From assembly GCF_000242915.1 (NCBI RefSeq), contig NZ_AFRZ01000001.1:1736001-1800000 (forward strand): a stretch of DNA of 64,000 bases. Reading direction: 5' to 3'. Each line of letters starts with the position of its first letter. Positions within the stretch are counted from its first letter, which is position 1. The position numbers and the translations under genes are program-made. The notes beneath the pieces are model-generated. The model was not told where the DNA came from, made no database searches, and was given only the letters and a program-made list of their open reading frames with translations. Below, piece by piece: positions 36,627 through 44,925 of this stretch. The stretch is from Sulfurimonas gotlandica GD1. GTDB taxonomy: Bacteria; Campylobacterota; Campylobacteria; Campylobacterales; Sulfurimonadaceae.

Positions 36627-37436
36627 ATGAATAAAATCAATTTGTTATTACTTCTACTTCTTTTAGGGGTAAGTTTATCAGCAGATGTAAAAGATAAGTG
36701 GAAAATAAATATTGGAACTATGTTCGTTACAGATTTTGAAACAGATATGCAATTAAGTCCAAAAAATATTCCATTAGCTCTTAGAATTAATACTAAAGAT
36801 CAGTTAGATATGAAAACCGATACTAATGTCTTTCGTTTAGATGGTTACTATCGTTTTACAGATTCTCACAGTATAGATTTTACATATTTTAGTGTAAAAA
36901 GTAATGGCTACAAGTCAATAAATGAAGATATTATTTGGGATAACAAAACCATTTCCGCAGGTGCAAGAATAGATAGTTTTTTTAATATGGATATCTATAA
37001 ATTAAACTATGGGTATTCTTTTTATCATAATGAAAAAGTAGAGCTTCTTGTAAGTGCTGGTTTACATATAACTACTTTAGATATAGGAATCGCTGCACAA
37101 GGTACGATTGATGGCGTGTCTAGTCAAGCATATAGTTCATCTGGAGGAGCAACTCTACCATTACCAGTTTTTGGTTTTAAGGGTGAATATACAATTATAG
37201 ATAAGAAACTTTTTGTAAATTATAAAGCTGATTATTTATTTATAGAGTTTGATGATTATAAAGGTTCTCTAGTTACGAGTGCTTTAGGTTTTGAATATCG
37301 GTTTATGGAAAATGTTGGTGTCGGTATTGGTTACAACATAAATAAAATTATTATTGAAGCTGATGATGGAGCAAAAAAGTTTGAGGTAGAGAACACTTTA
37401 TCCGGTGCTATGCTGTATTTTACGTATATTTATTAA
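36627..37436 (+). CDS. OmpW-like outer-membrane beta-barrel protein
   Basis: A 269-residue exported protein with a signal peptide (LLLLLLLLGVSLSA). About eight amphipathic strands follow, such as KWKINIGTMFVTDF, SIDFTYFSVKSNGY and GFEYRFMENVGVGIGYNI, and it ends in an aromatic residue (FTYIY), fitting a small outer-membrane barrel. Similarity to OmpW is by pattern and size; the ligand is unknown. An AAGGAAAA ribosome site precedes the ATG. A 12-bp hairpin closes the unit. Confidence 0.65.
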   Translation: MNKINLLLLLLLLGVSLSADVKDKWKINIGTMFVTDFETDMQLSPKNIPLALRINTKDQLDMKTDTNVFRLDGYYRFTDSHSIDFTYFSVKSNGYKSINEDIIWDNKTISAGARIDSFFNMDIYKLNYGYSFYHNEKVELLVSAGLHITTLDIGIAAQGTIDGVSSQAYSSSGGATLPLPVFGFKGEYTIIDKKLFVNYKADYLFIEFDDYKGSLVTSALGFEYRFMENVGVGIGYNINKIIIEADDGAKKFEVENTLSGAMLYFTYIY

Positions 37437-37444
37437 ATAGTTTT

Positions 37445-37472
37445 CATTTCTCACACTCAGGTGTGAGAAATG
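37445..37472. terminator. 12-bp hairpin between convergent genes
   Basis: CATTTCTCACAC and GTGTGAGAAATG pair perfectly around a TCAG loop, in the 47-base gap between the outer-membrane gene (+) and the DEAD-box gene (-). It has no U-tract on either strand, so it may act as a 3'-end stabiliser or a factor-assisted bidirectional terminator. Confidence 0.6.
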
Positions 37473-37483
37473 AATTCAGTAGC

Positions 37484-39082
37484 TTAGTCTCTATGTCTAG
37501 TAGAGCTTCCAGATGAACGGCTTTTATCACGATTACCACGGTAGCCACCGCCATCACGAGCACCATCACGACTTCCACCGCCATCACGATTACGGTCTCC
37601 ACCACCACCTGAACGAGGTTTGTTACCACGGTAGCCACCGCCGCCGCCACTTCTTCCACGAGAACCACCTCTACCATTAGAACTACTACCTCTTTGAGCA
37701 GCACGAGCTAAAATAGCTTCAATTCTATCAGCAGGGATACCAATATTATTTGGCCCTTTTATATCTTGTTGGTCTAGTAGCATTGATATAAGTTTATATG
37801 CCATTTGCTCTTCATCAATATCTTCACGTAATCTATCTAAAACCTTATGAGCTTCATCATAGATTTTATGATCTTCAACTTTTTTAACTAATGCTTCAAC
37901 AGTTGATTCTCTTAAGTCATTTTTACTTGGAACGTAAGCATGACCCATTGAAGTTCCAACTTTTTGCTTAATACGTTGAAGTTCTTTAAACTCTAGTGGA
38001 GTTAAAAGTGTGATTGCTTTACCTTTAGTACCAGCACGACCTGTTCTACCGATACGGTGAACATAAGACTCAGGATCAAAAGGAATATGGTAGTTGAAAA
38101 CATGAGATATATTATCAACATGTATACCACGTGCAGCAACGTCAGTCGCAACAAGAACTTTTACAGAGTTACTTTTAAAACCTTTAATTACTGTTTCACG
38201 TTGACGTTGCTCCATATCTCCATGAAGACCGTTAGCTAAGTAACCAGCGTTAGATAAAACATTTGATAATCTATCTACTTCACTTTTTGTTCTACAAAAT
38301 ACAACTGATTTTTTTGTATCTTCAGAGTCCATAAGACGGATGATTGCATCATCTCTTTCAGACTCTTCTATAACATAGTAAAGTTGTTCAATATCTGAAT
38401 TTGTAGTTTCACCTTTTGTAATAGAGATAAATTCCGGATTATCTAAGATACGTTCAGCTAAGAGTTTAATTGGCTTAGGCATTGTTGCTGAGAAAAGAAG
38501 TGTTTGACGTTTTGTTGGAAGGTATGAAAAAATTTCATTGATATCATCCAAAAATCCCATATCTAGCATCTCATCAGCTTCGTCAAGTACAACTATACTT
38601 GGTGTGAAATTTTTAACTAAACCTTTTTTAAGTATGTCTAAAAGACGACCTGGTGTAGCAACAACGACACTTGCCCCACGATCAATAAGGTCAATCTGTC
38701 TATTGTATGAGCTACCACCATAAACTGTAACAGTTTTAGCGTTAATGTTTCTTCCATATTTGAAAAGCTCATCACTTACTTGAGTAGCTAGCTCGCGAGT
38801 TGGAGTGATAACTAAAATCTCTACACCATTTCTTACATCGATGTTGTTTAGTGCTGGAAGACCAAAAGCTGCAGTTTTACCTGTTCCTGTATGTGCCTGA
38901 CCTACAATGTCTCTACCTTGAAGTATAAGAGGTATAGCTGCTGCTTGAATAGGGCTTGGAGTAACGAAACCTGCTTGTTTAACGCTTCTAAGTATATCTT
39001 GGCTTAAACCTAAATCATCAAATGTGAGTAGATTTTCTTCAACTGGTGTGTTTTCTTCTGTTTGTGCATTTTCTTGCATCAT
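37484..39082 (-). CDS. DEAD-box ATP-dependent RNA helicase with RGG-rich tail
   Basis: A 532-residue RNA helicase. The Q motif (GFVTPSPIQAAAIP), Walker A (AHTGTGKTAAF), VVLDEADEMLDMGF, SAT and HRIGRTGRAG are all present. The last ~70 residues are a low-complexity Arg/Gly/Ser tail (RGG and GGGG repeats, with RDGG units), typical of RNA-binding tails in cold-shock and ribosome-assembly helicases of the RhlE/DeaD group. An AAAGGATTAT ribosome site precedes the ATG. Which DEAD-box subgroup it belongs to is not settled by eye. Confidence 0.93.
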   Translation of the reverse strand: MMQENAQTEENTPVEENLLTFDDLGLSQDILRSVKQAGFVTPSPIQAAAIPLILQGRDIVGQAHTGTGKTAAFGLPALNNIDVRNGVEILVITPTRELATQVSDELFKYGRNINAKTVTVYGGSSYNRQIDLIDRGASVVVATPGRLLDILKKGLVKNFTPSIVVLDEADEMLDMGFLDDINEIFSYLPTKRQTLLFSATMPKPIKLLAERILDNPEFISITKGETTNSDIEQLYYVIEESERDDAIIRLMDSEDTKKSVVFCRTKSEVDRLSNVLSNAGYLANGLHGDMEQRQRETVIKGFKSNSVKVLVATDVAARGIHVDNISHVFNYHIPFDPESYVHRIGRTGRAGTKGKAITLLTPLEFKELQRIKQKVGTSMGHAYVPSKNDLRESTVEALVKKVEDHKIYDEAHKVLDRLREDIDEEQMAYKLISMLLDQQDIKGPNNIGIPADRIEAILARAAQRGSSSNGRGGSRGRSGGGGGYRGNKPRSGGGGDRNRDGGGSRDGARDGGGYRGNRDKSRSSGSSTRHRD

Positions 39083-39249
39083 AATCCTTTAATAGTCAAG
39101 GAGATGATACAAGCTTGCCAAACGCAAGGATATCTTCCCCTTAAAGTATTTCGCGAATTATATCCAAATAAAACAAAGTTTATCTTGAAGTTGGTAAAAC
39201 TTAAAATAATTTAAGTTTATATTGTGTAGAAAAAGCTAATACAAAAAGT

Positions 39250-41418
39250 CTAGGTATAGATGATACTACAGTTTTTTCCAGACTCTTTAGCTCTGTATAG
39301 AGCCTTGTCGGCTTTTTGTAAAATGTCTTTTACTTCTTTATCTTTATCTCCATCTAAAGTAGCAATACCGATGCTAACACTATACTTGATAATTTTATCT
39401 TCTATATGCACTTGGGAAGAATAAATTTTTTCACGAAATCTCTCTGCAAATAAGTAAGCACCTTCAGCATCTACTTCCGGAAGCATAATAGCAAACTCTT
39501 CTCCGCCAATACGAGCAATAACATCTATACTTCTGGCCATATTTAAACATGTTGAAGAAAAATGCTGAAGAACCTTATCTCCAAGTGCATGGCCATAGGT
39601 ATCGTTAAGTGACTTAAAATTGTCGATATCGAGCATTAAAAAGCTCAAATTCCTTCCATATCTAGTAGAGCGCTCTATCTCTTTGTTTGATATTTCACCA
39701 AACTTGCGACGATTTAGAACTCCTGTTAAAATATCAATGAATGCTATTTTTTCCAGTTTTAGATTTTGTTTTTGATGTCTTTGAATTTCTAATTCTTTTT
39801 TACTTAAGTAGAGTTGGGTATACATATCACCTTGTAAAAGTTTTTGCCTTGTTGTTTCATAAGCGCTGTACATTTTAGCCATTTCATCATTTGTACTTGT
39901 AGATTTGAGTTTAAGTGTTCTTCCTCCGCGTGCCAAATGCTTCATAGCATCTATCAATTGATAGATTTCATTTTTTGAACTCTGTTCAAACACGTATATT
40001 ATAATAACAGTTAAAACGAAAATAATACTAGAGTATAAAATCCACTTAAACAGCTTATCTGTAGCATCTTCTAGTTCATTTCTAATAAGCATGTTAATTT
40101 CATTTGTAAGTTTATCTTCAAATATTTTCATACCATTTATAAGTTCTGTCATAGATTCAAACCAAATTACAGAATTTACATCTTGAAAATTATGATTTTT
40201 TATACTATTTTCAATATTATAAATTTTATTGGAGATATTTGAGTTTATTATTGAATTTAGTTTATCTTTTTGAAGTGCTGTAGCGGTATGATTGAAATTG
40301 TTTAAAAGAGTGCTTTGCGAACCTGATAGTTGAATAAACTTGATATATTTTTCTTTATTTAATATCTCATTATTTTCTATAAGCATCGTTCCATATGCTC
40401 TTTTTAGACCTAAGGATTCTTTATACTGTAAGAGTGACGAGAGAGAAGATATGGATGAAGAAATTTCTTTATCAAGATTATAAATTGCCATTTTAGAGGT
40501 TATGCCTAAAATATTTCTGATTATTTCTGTGTAGAAATTTATTATGCTGCTCTGAGACACAGTATTGGCATCAATTTTTTTTCGAAAATTATTGAGACTA
40601 TCTATATCTTTTATAAATGTTTCTATAAAAGGACTAATAACTAAAAGTTTATCACCATGTACGCTCATAAGCTTATTATTAAATGACTTTATTGATTTAT
40701 CAACAATTATTCTTTGTTTGTTGAGAGTGTCTTTAAATTTACTTTGAGATGAAGATATGTATCCGGAGCTTAAACCTCTTTCAATTTGTAGTGAATGGGC
40801 TAATTCATTTATATTTGAGATAATATGAGTAAAACTTGATGTTTTTTTAATATCTTCATATCTGCTATAGTCATTAAAAAGAAGAATAAAGGCAAAAATC
40901 AGCATTCCTGTAAGTGGAATAACAGACAATAAAAATATTCGTTTTGTAAAACTAAATGCCTTAGTTGTTTTATTGATTATTCGCTTTAGTATTGATTGCT
41001 TGAGTACATGCCTCTTTGATAGAGCACATTTTTCAAAAGTATCTGTTGCAGGAATGTCTTCTTCGATAATATGATTAAATAGCCAATCTGTTAAAAAATA
41101 ACTGACCTCTTGTGCATTTTCAGTGTTTAGTGAATTTGTGAGCTTAGTTTTTAGCTCCGGAAATTTCTTGATTAAAGCGCTATGATGCTCTATCCGTTCT
41201 TTGATTTTTGGATAATTACATTTTTTTAAAAAAATCTCTTCTCTGTCAAAGTGTATTTTCGTATACTTTTCTAAATCATCAAAGATGCTGTCTATGACAG
41301 ATTCTGCTTCATCATCTCTTATTGCTACTGAGAGGGTGTTTATTATATTTAATATTTTTTTATGGTCGTCATCTAACTTTTTGACGCCAATGTTTAACCC
41401 ATCATTCCAATTTATCAT
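39250..41418 (-). CDS. Hemerythrin-NIT-GGDEF transmembrane diguanylate cyclase, copy 2
   Basis: A 722-residue protein of four parts. Residues about 1-135 are bacteriohemerythrin with metal-ligand His/Glu patterns (DDDHKKILNI; HFDREEIFLKK; HHSALIKKF; FNHIIEEDIPA). A first helix lies at about 160-182. A periplasmic nitrate/nitrite-sensing (NIT) region spans about 190-450 (LAHSLQIERGLSSGYIS; DKEISSSISSLSSLLQYKESLG). A second helix (about 455-480) and short HAMP-like linker lead to GGDEF (about 565-722) with GGEEF near 637, preceded by an RSID I-site. It should link cytoplasmic O2 or NO (hemerythrin iron) and periplasmic nitrogen oxides to cyclic di-GMP (inference). Its -10 lies 5 bases before the ATG. 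Confidence 0.85.
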   Translation of the reverse strand: MINWNDGLNIGVKKLDDDHKKILNIINTLSVAIRDDEAESVIDSIFDDLEKYTKIHFDREEIFLKKCNYPKIKERIEHHSALIKKFPELKTKLTNSLNTENAQEVSYFLTDWLFNHIIEEDIPATDTFEKCALSKRHVLKQSILKRIINKTTKAFSFTKRIFLLSVIPLTGMLIFAFILLFNDYSRYEDIKKTSSFTHIISNINELAHSLQIERGLSSGYISSSQSKFKDTLNKQRIIVDKSIKSFNNKLMSVHGDKLLVISPFIETFIKDIDSLNNFRKKIDANTVSQSSIINFYTEIIRNILGITSKMAIYNLDKEISSSISSLSSLLQYKESLGLKRAYGTMLIENNEILNKEKYIKFIQLSGSQSTLLNNFNHTATALQKDKLNSIINSNISNKIYNIENSIKNHNFQDVNSVIWFESMTELINGMKIFEDKLTNEINMLIRNELEDATDKLFKWILYSSIIFVLTVIIIYVFEQSSKNEIYQLIDAMKHLARGGRTLKLKSTSTNDEMAKMYSAYETTRQKLLQGDMYTQLYLSKKELEIQRHQKQNLKLEKIAFIDILTGVLNRRKFGEISNKEIERSTRYGRNLSFLMLDIDNFKSLNDTYGHALGDKVLQHFSSTCLNMARSIDVIARIGGEEFAIMLPEVDAEGAYLFAERFREKIYSSQVHIEDKIIKYSVSIGIATLDGDKDKEVKDILQKADKALYRAKESGKNCSIIYT

Positions 41419-41423
41419 AGTAG

Positions 41424-41429
41424 ATTATA
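41424..41429 (-). promoter_or_regulatory. -10 element 5 nt before the hemerythrin-GGDEF ATG
   Basis: TATAAT on the minus strand followed by CTACT and ATG, with no Shine-Dalgarno. This gives the downstream copy its own promoter and a predicted leaderless start. Confidence 0.5.
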
Positions 41430-41473
41430 TTGTAATAAATATCATAGAGTTGTTAAAGCAAAAAAAGGATGTT

Positions 41474-43636
41474 TTATTTGTAGACAATTGTGCAGTTTCT
41501 TCCTGATTCTTTAGCTTTGTATAGAGCTTTGTCAGCCCTTTGTAGAATATCTTTCACATCTTTATCATTGTCTAAAATAGCTATACCGATACTTACACTG
41601 TATTTTATTATTTGCTCATCTACGGTTACTTCTGAAGTGTAAATTTCTTTACGAAATCTCTCAGCAAATATGTAAGCACCATCTATAGTAGTCTCTGGTA
41701 GCATGACTACAAACTCTTCACCGCCAACTCTTGCAACAATATCCAGGCTCCTAGCCATATCTAAACATATAGACGCAAAATGCTTAAGTATTTCATCTCC
41801 TGCAGCATGGCCGTAGGTGTCATTTATGCTTTTAAAGTGGTCAATATCAAGCATTAAAAAGCTTAAATCACTATTGTAACGATTTGAGCGCTCTAACTCT
41901 TGCATTGATAATTCTTCAAATTTACGACGATTTACTGCTCCGGTTAAAGGATCAATAAATGCCATCACTTCAAGTTTTACATTCTCTCTTTGATGGCTTT
42001 GAATCTCCATTTCTTTTTTATTTAAATAGAGTTGTGTATATATATCACCTTTGAGAAGTTTCTGTCTTGTTGTTTCATACGCATCGTACATATATGCCAG
42101 TTCATCTCTTTTTACATGTATAGGAGAGAGTCTAAGAGATCTTCCTCCAGTTGCTAAATCTTTCATAGCATTTGTTAGTTGATAAATTTGAAATTTTGTA
42201 CTTTTTTTGAATGTATATAAAATTGAAAGGGTAATAACCAAAATAGCTGTTGTGAATGAAAGCCATAGAAGAAGATTCCTGATAGTATCATTAATTCTTT
42301 TTTCTATTAAAATGTTTATATCTGAAAGAAGTTCATCTTCAAAGAGTTTGATTTTGTTTATATATGTAGTCATTGACTTAAACCAAATCTCTGTGTCTAA
42401 ATTTTTAAAGTCATGAATCTCAATGCTATCTTCATATAATCTTACCTGTTTGGCAATATTTGAATCTCTTAACATCTTATTTGTATGTTTTTGCGATCCA
42501 CTAGCTGTATGTGCAAAGGTGCTTAAAAAAGCTTTTTGCGTACCGATGAGTCTTGTGAAAGTTATATACTCTTTTAACGTTGCGTCCTTTTGTTCAATTA
42601 TCATTGTTCCAAAAGCCCTCTCTTGCCCAAGAGACTCTTTTAAGTGCTGAATAGATGATAATGTGGCAATTGAAGAAGAAACTTCTCTATCAAGATTTAA
42701 GAATGCCACTTTTGGAGTAATGCTTAGAATATTTCCAATCATACTTGTATATTTGTCTATAGTCCTAGCTTGAGAAATTACTTTACCATCAATATCTTTT
42801 CGAAGTTTATTAATAGATGAGATATCAGTTTTAAAAGTATTTATATATGGTTGAATCTCATAGATGTTTTTTATCTCAGTAGTTTTTATCTTTTCAAGAA
42901 ACTCATTTGTTGCCATATCAACAATAGTTCTTTGAACATTTAAAGTGTCTTTGAACTTATCTTGTGCTGATGTTAGAAAACCACTACTTAAACCTCTTTC
43001 TATTTGAATTGTATGAACTAACTCATCTATATTTGAGATGATATTAGTAATAGCAGAAGTTTTTCTCATATCTTCATATTTATTATAATTGTTAAGTAAA
43101 ATAATTGTTCCAAAAAGCAGCATTCCTATTAATGGAGTTAATGCTGATAAAAGTATTCTTCTTGTGAAGCTGAATTTATTAGTAGTTTTTGTGATGATTT
43201 TTGTTAGAAAATTGCTTTTTTCCTTTTTTTCCTTAGTTAGACCACATTTCTCAAACATAGTTATAGCAGGAATATCTTCTTCAATAATATGGTTAAATAA
43301 CCAGTCTGTCAAGAAAAAACTTATTTCTTCTGCATTATAAGGCTCTTTAGAGAGAAGAAATTTTGCTTTTAGATCAGGAATCTTTTTGCTAAATATGAGA
43401 TGTTGTTTTATATGTTCATCTAGTTTTTTACACCCACATTTTTTAAGTAGCTCTTCTTCTCTATGAAAATGATCTGTTGCATAGTTTTGTAACTCATCAA
43501 AGATGCTTTCTATAAATTTTTTAGCTTCATCATTACTTATTGCATGTGAGAGTTCGTTAATAATATCTAAAAGTTTTTTATGGTCATCGTCAAGGGCTTT
43601 TATCCCAAGGCTTAGACCTTCATTCCATTCTATCAT
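41474..43636 (-). CDS. Hemerythrin-NIT-GGDEF transmembrane diguanylate cyclase, copy 1
   Basis: A 720-residue tandem paralogue of the gene at 39250, with the same order: hemerythrin (DDDHKKLLDI; HFHREEELLKKCGC; FNHIIEEDIPA), helix, NIT-like periplasmic region (VHTIQIERGLSSGFLT; LDREVSSSIATLSSIQHLKESLGQ), helix, GGDEF. GGEEF lies near 637 with an RSLD I-site before it. The two copies are most alike at both ends and least alike in the periplasmic middle, suggesting altered ligand response. A TAAAAT lies 6 bases before the ATG and no Shine-Dalgarno is present. Confidence 0.85.
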   Translation of the reverse strand: MIEWNEGLSLGIKALDDDHKKLLDIINELSHAISNDEAKKFIESIFDELQNYATDHFHREEELLKKCGCKKLDEHIKQHLIFSKKIPDLKAKFLLSKEPYNAEEISFFLTDWLFNHIIEEDIPAITMFEKCGLTKEKKEKSNFLTKIITKTTNKFSFTRRILLSALTPLIGMLLFGTIILLNNYNKYEDMRKTSAITNIISNIDELVHTIQIERGLSSGFLTSAQDKFKDTLNVQRTIVDMATNEFLEKIKTTEIKNIYEIQPYINTFKTDISSINKLRKDIDGKVISQARTIDKYTSMIGNILSITPKVAFLNLDREVSSSIATLSSIQHLKESLGQERAFGTMIIEQKDATLKEYITFTRLIGTQKAFLSTFAHTASGSQKHTNKMLRDSNIAKQVRLYEDSIEIHDFKNLDTEIWFKSMTTYINKIKLFEDELLSDINILIEKRINDTIRNLLLWLSFTTAILVITLSILYTFKKSTKFQIYQLTNAMKDLATGGRSLRLSPIHVKRDELAYMYDAYETTRQKLLKGDIYTQLYLNKKEMEIQSHQRENVKLEVMAFIDPLTGAVNRRKFEELSMQELERSNRYNSDLSFLMLDIDHFKSINDTYGHAAGDEILKHFASICLDMARSLDIVARVGGEEFVVMLPETTIDGAYIFAERFRKEIYTSEVTVDEQIIKYSVSIGIAILDNDKDVKDILQRADKALYKAKESGRNCTIVYK

Positions 43637-43642
43637 AACATG

Positions 43643-43648
43643 ATTTTA
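43643..43648 (-). promoter_or_regulatory. -10 element 6 nt before the second hemerythrin-GGDEF ATG
   Basis: TAAAAT on the minus strand followed by CATGTT and ATG. There is no ribosome site. Confidence 0.45.
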
Positions 43649-43701
43649 ACATAATTATGTAAAGATAGACTGTTATATGGCATGAGGCAATACAAATGTA
43701 G

Positions 43702-43707
43702 TATAAT
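43702..43707 (+). promoter_or_regulatory. -10 element of the rmuC operon
   Basis: TATAAT (in GTAGTATAATTTTT) 28 bases before the rmuC ATG, with TAGGTGG as the ribosome site. Confidence 0.5.
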
Positions 43708-43735
43708 TTTTCCTAAAAAATAAATAGGTGGTTTA

Positions 43736-44925
43736 ATGGATCTGTATTTAATACTTTTAATATCTGGTGGTGTAATTATTTTAATCTTGCTCTATCTCTA
43801 CTTAGTAACTCTTCAAGAGAAAAATAATTTACGCCTCAGCTATGCAGTATTGAGCAGCAGTTATGAACATGAGATAAGATCCTCTAAAGAAAAATTAGAA
43901 ATTATGCAAAATGCAAAAGAGGAGCTCTCTAAAGAGTTTAAACTACTTGCAAATCAGATATTTGAAGATAAATCAAAAAAGTTTAACCATACCCATAAAG
44001 AGCAGTTTGAGATGCTTCTTCGTCCATTTCGTGAACAGATTACAAATTTTTCAACTCAGTCACGTGAACAGTTTAGTTATGAGGCTAAAGAGAGACATCT
44101 TTTAAAGGATGAACTTGTTCGTCTAAAAGAGATGAATGCTCAGCTATCTCAAGAAGCACTAAACTTAACAAATGCTCTAAAAGGTGAGAATAAAACACAG
44201 GGTAACTGGGGTGAAATAGTCCTAGAAAGAATACTTGAGGAGTCAGGTCTTCGTGAAGGGATGGAGTACAAGACACAAGCTACTTTAAAATCAGGAGATG
44301 GAAAAATATATCGTCCTGATGTAATTATTCACATGCCGCAGGATAGAGATATTATAATAGATTCGAAGGTTTCTCTTGTTGCCTATGAAAGATTTATGAG
44401 CCAAGAAAATCCAGATGCTAAAGCATTAGCACTTAAGGAGCATATCAGTTCAATTGCTGGACATATAAAAGATTTAAGTTCCAAAGAATATGAGAGATTA
44501 GAAGGTGTTAACACTCTTGATTTTGTACTTTTGTTTATGCCGATAGAGGGAGCTTTTTTGCTAGCTCTTGAAGCAGATGGAGAGTTTTTTAAACGAGCAT
44601 ACGATAGTAATATACTAGTAGTGTCTCCATCAACTCTTTTAGTTACTTTAAGAACTATAGAACATATCTGGCGTACACAAAGACAAGAGGAGCATGCAAA
44701 GAAAATTGCAAATGAGGCAGAAGCTATGTATGATAAACTTGTTTTGTTTGTGAAGAAATATATAAAATCGGTACTCATTTGCAAAAAGCTCAAGATGCTT
44801 ATGACACTTCTATAAAAAGATTAAAAACAGGTAAGGGCAATATAATAAAGCGTGCTGAAAATATGGTTGAACTTGGTCTTAAACCAAAAAAATTGTTAAA
44901 TATTTCAAGTGAAGATGAATCATGA
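43736..44925 (+). CDS. rmuC: RmuC-family DNA recombination protein, reading frame broken near the 3' end
   Basis: RmuC proteins limit DNA inversions at short inverted repeats and have a nuclease-like core. An N-terminal membrane helix (about 3-23), a coiled coil (about 25-145) and the RmuC core (about 150-340; QGNWGEIVLERILEESGLREGMEY; YRPDVIIHMPQDRDIIIDSKVSLVAYERF) are intact. The ATG frame goes off-family after FVKK and stops at 44815. The expected C-terminus (IGTHLQKAQDAYDTSIKRL, then KTGKGNIIKRAENM, ELGLKPKK) continues in the -1 frame to a TGA at 44923-44925, which overlaps the next gene's ATG (ATGA). One base appears missing near 44745-44760. The break removes only about the last 50 residues. 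Confidence 0.85.

Noticed and set aside
37500-37700. Tandem repeat or CRISPR-like array
   Set aside because: The repeats are irregular codon-level repeats inside the RGG tail, without spacers. No CRISPR repeats or cas genes were found anywhere in the window.
37444-37704. Val/Ala-rich minus-strand ORF of 86 codons
   Set aside because: It is a frame shadow of the Arg/Gly-rich tail of the DEAD-box helicase; repetitive GG/CC codons give long open frames.
44740-44775. Programmed -1 frameshift in rmuC
   Set aside because: No X-XXY-YYZ slippery heptamer or strong downstream hairpin is seen; a simple indel or sequencing error is more economical, though not excluded.
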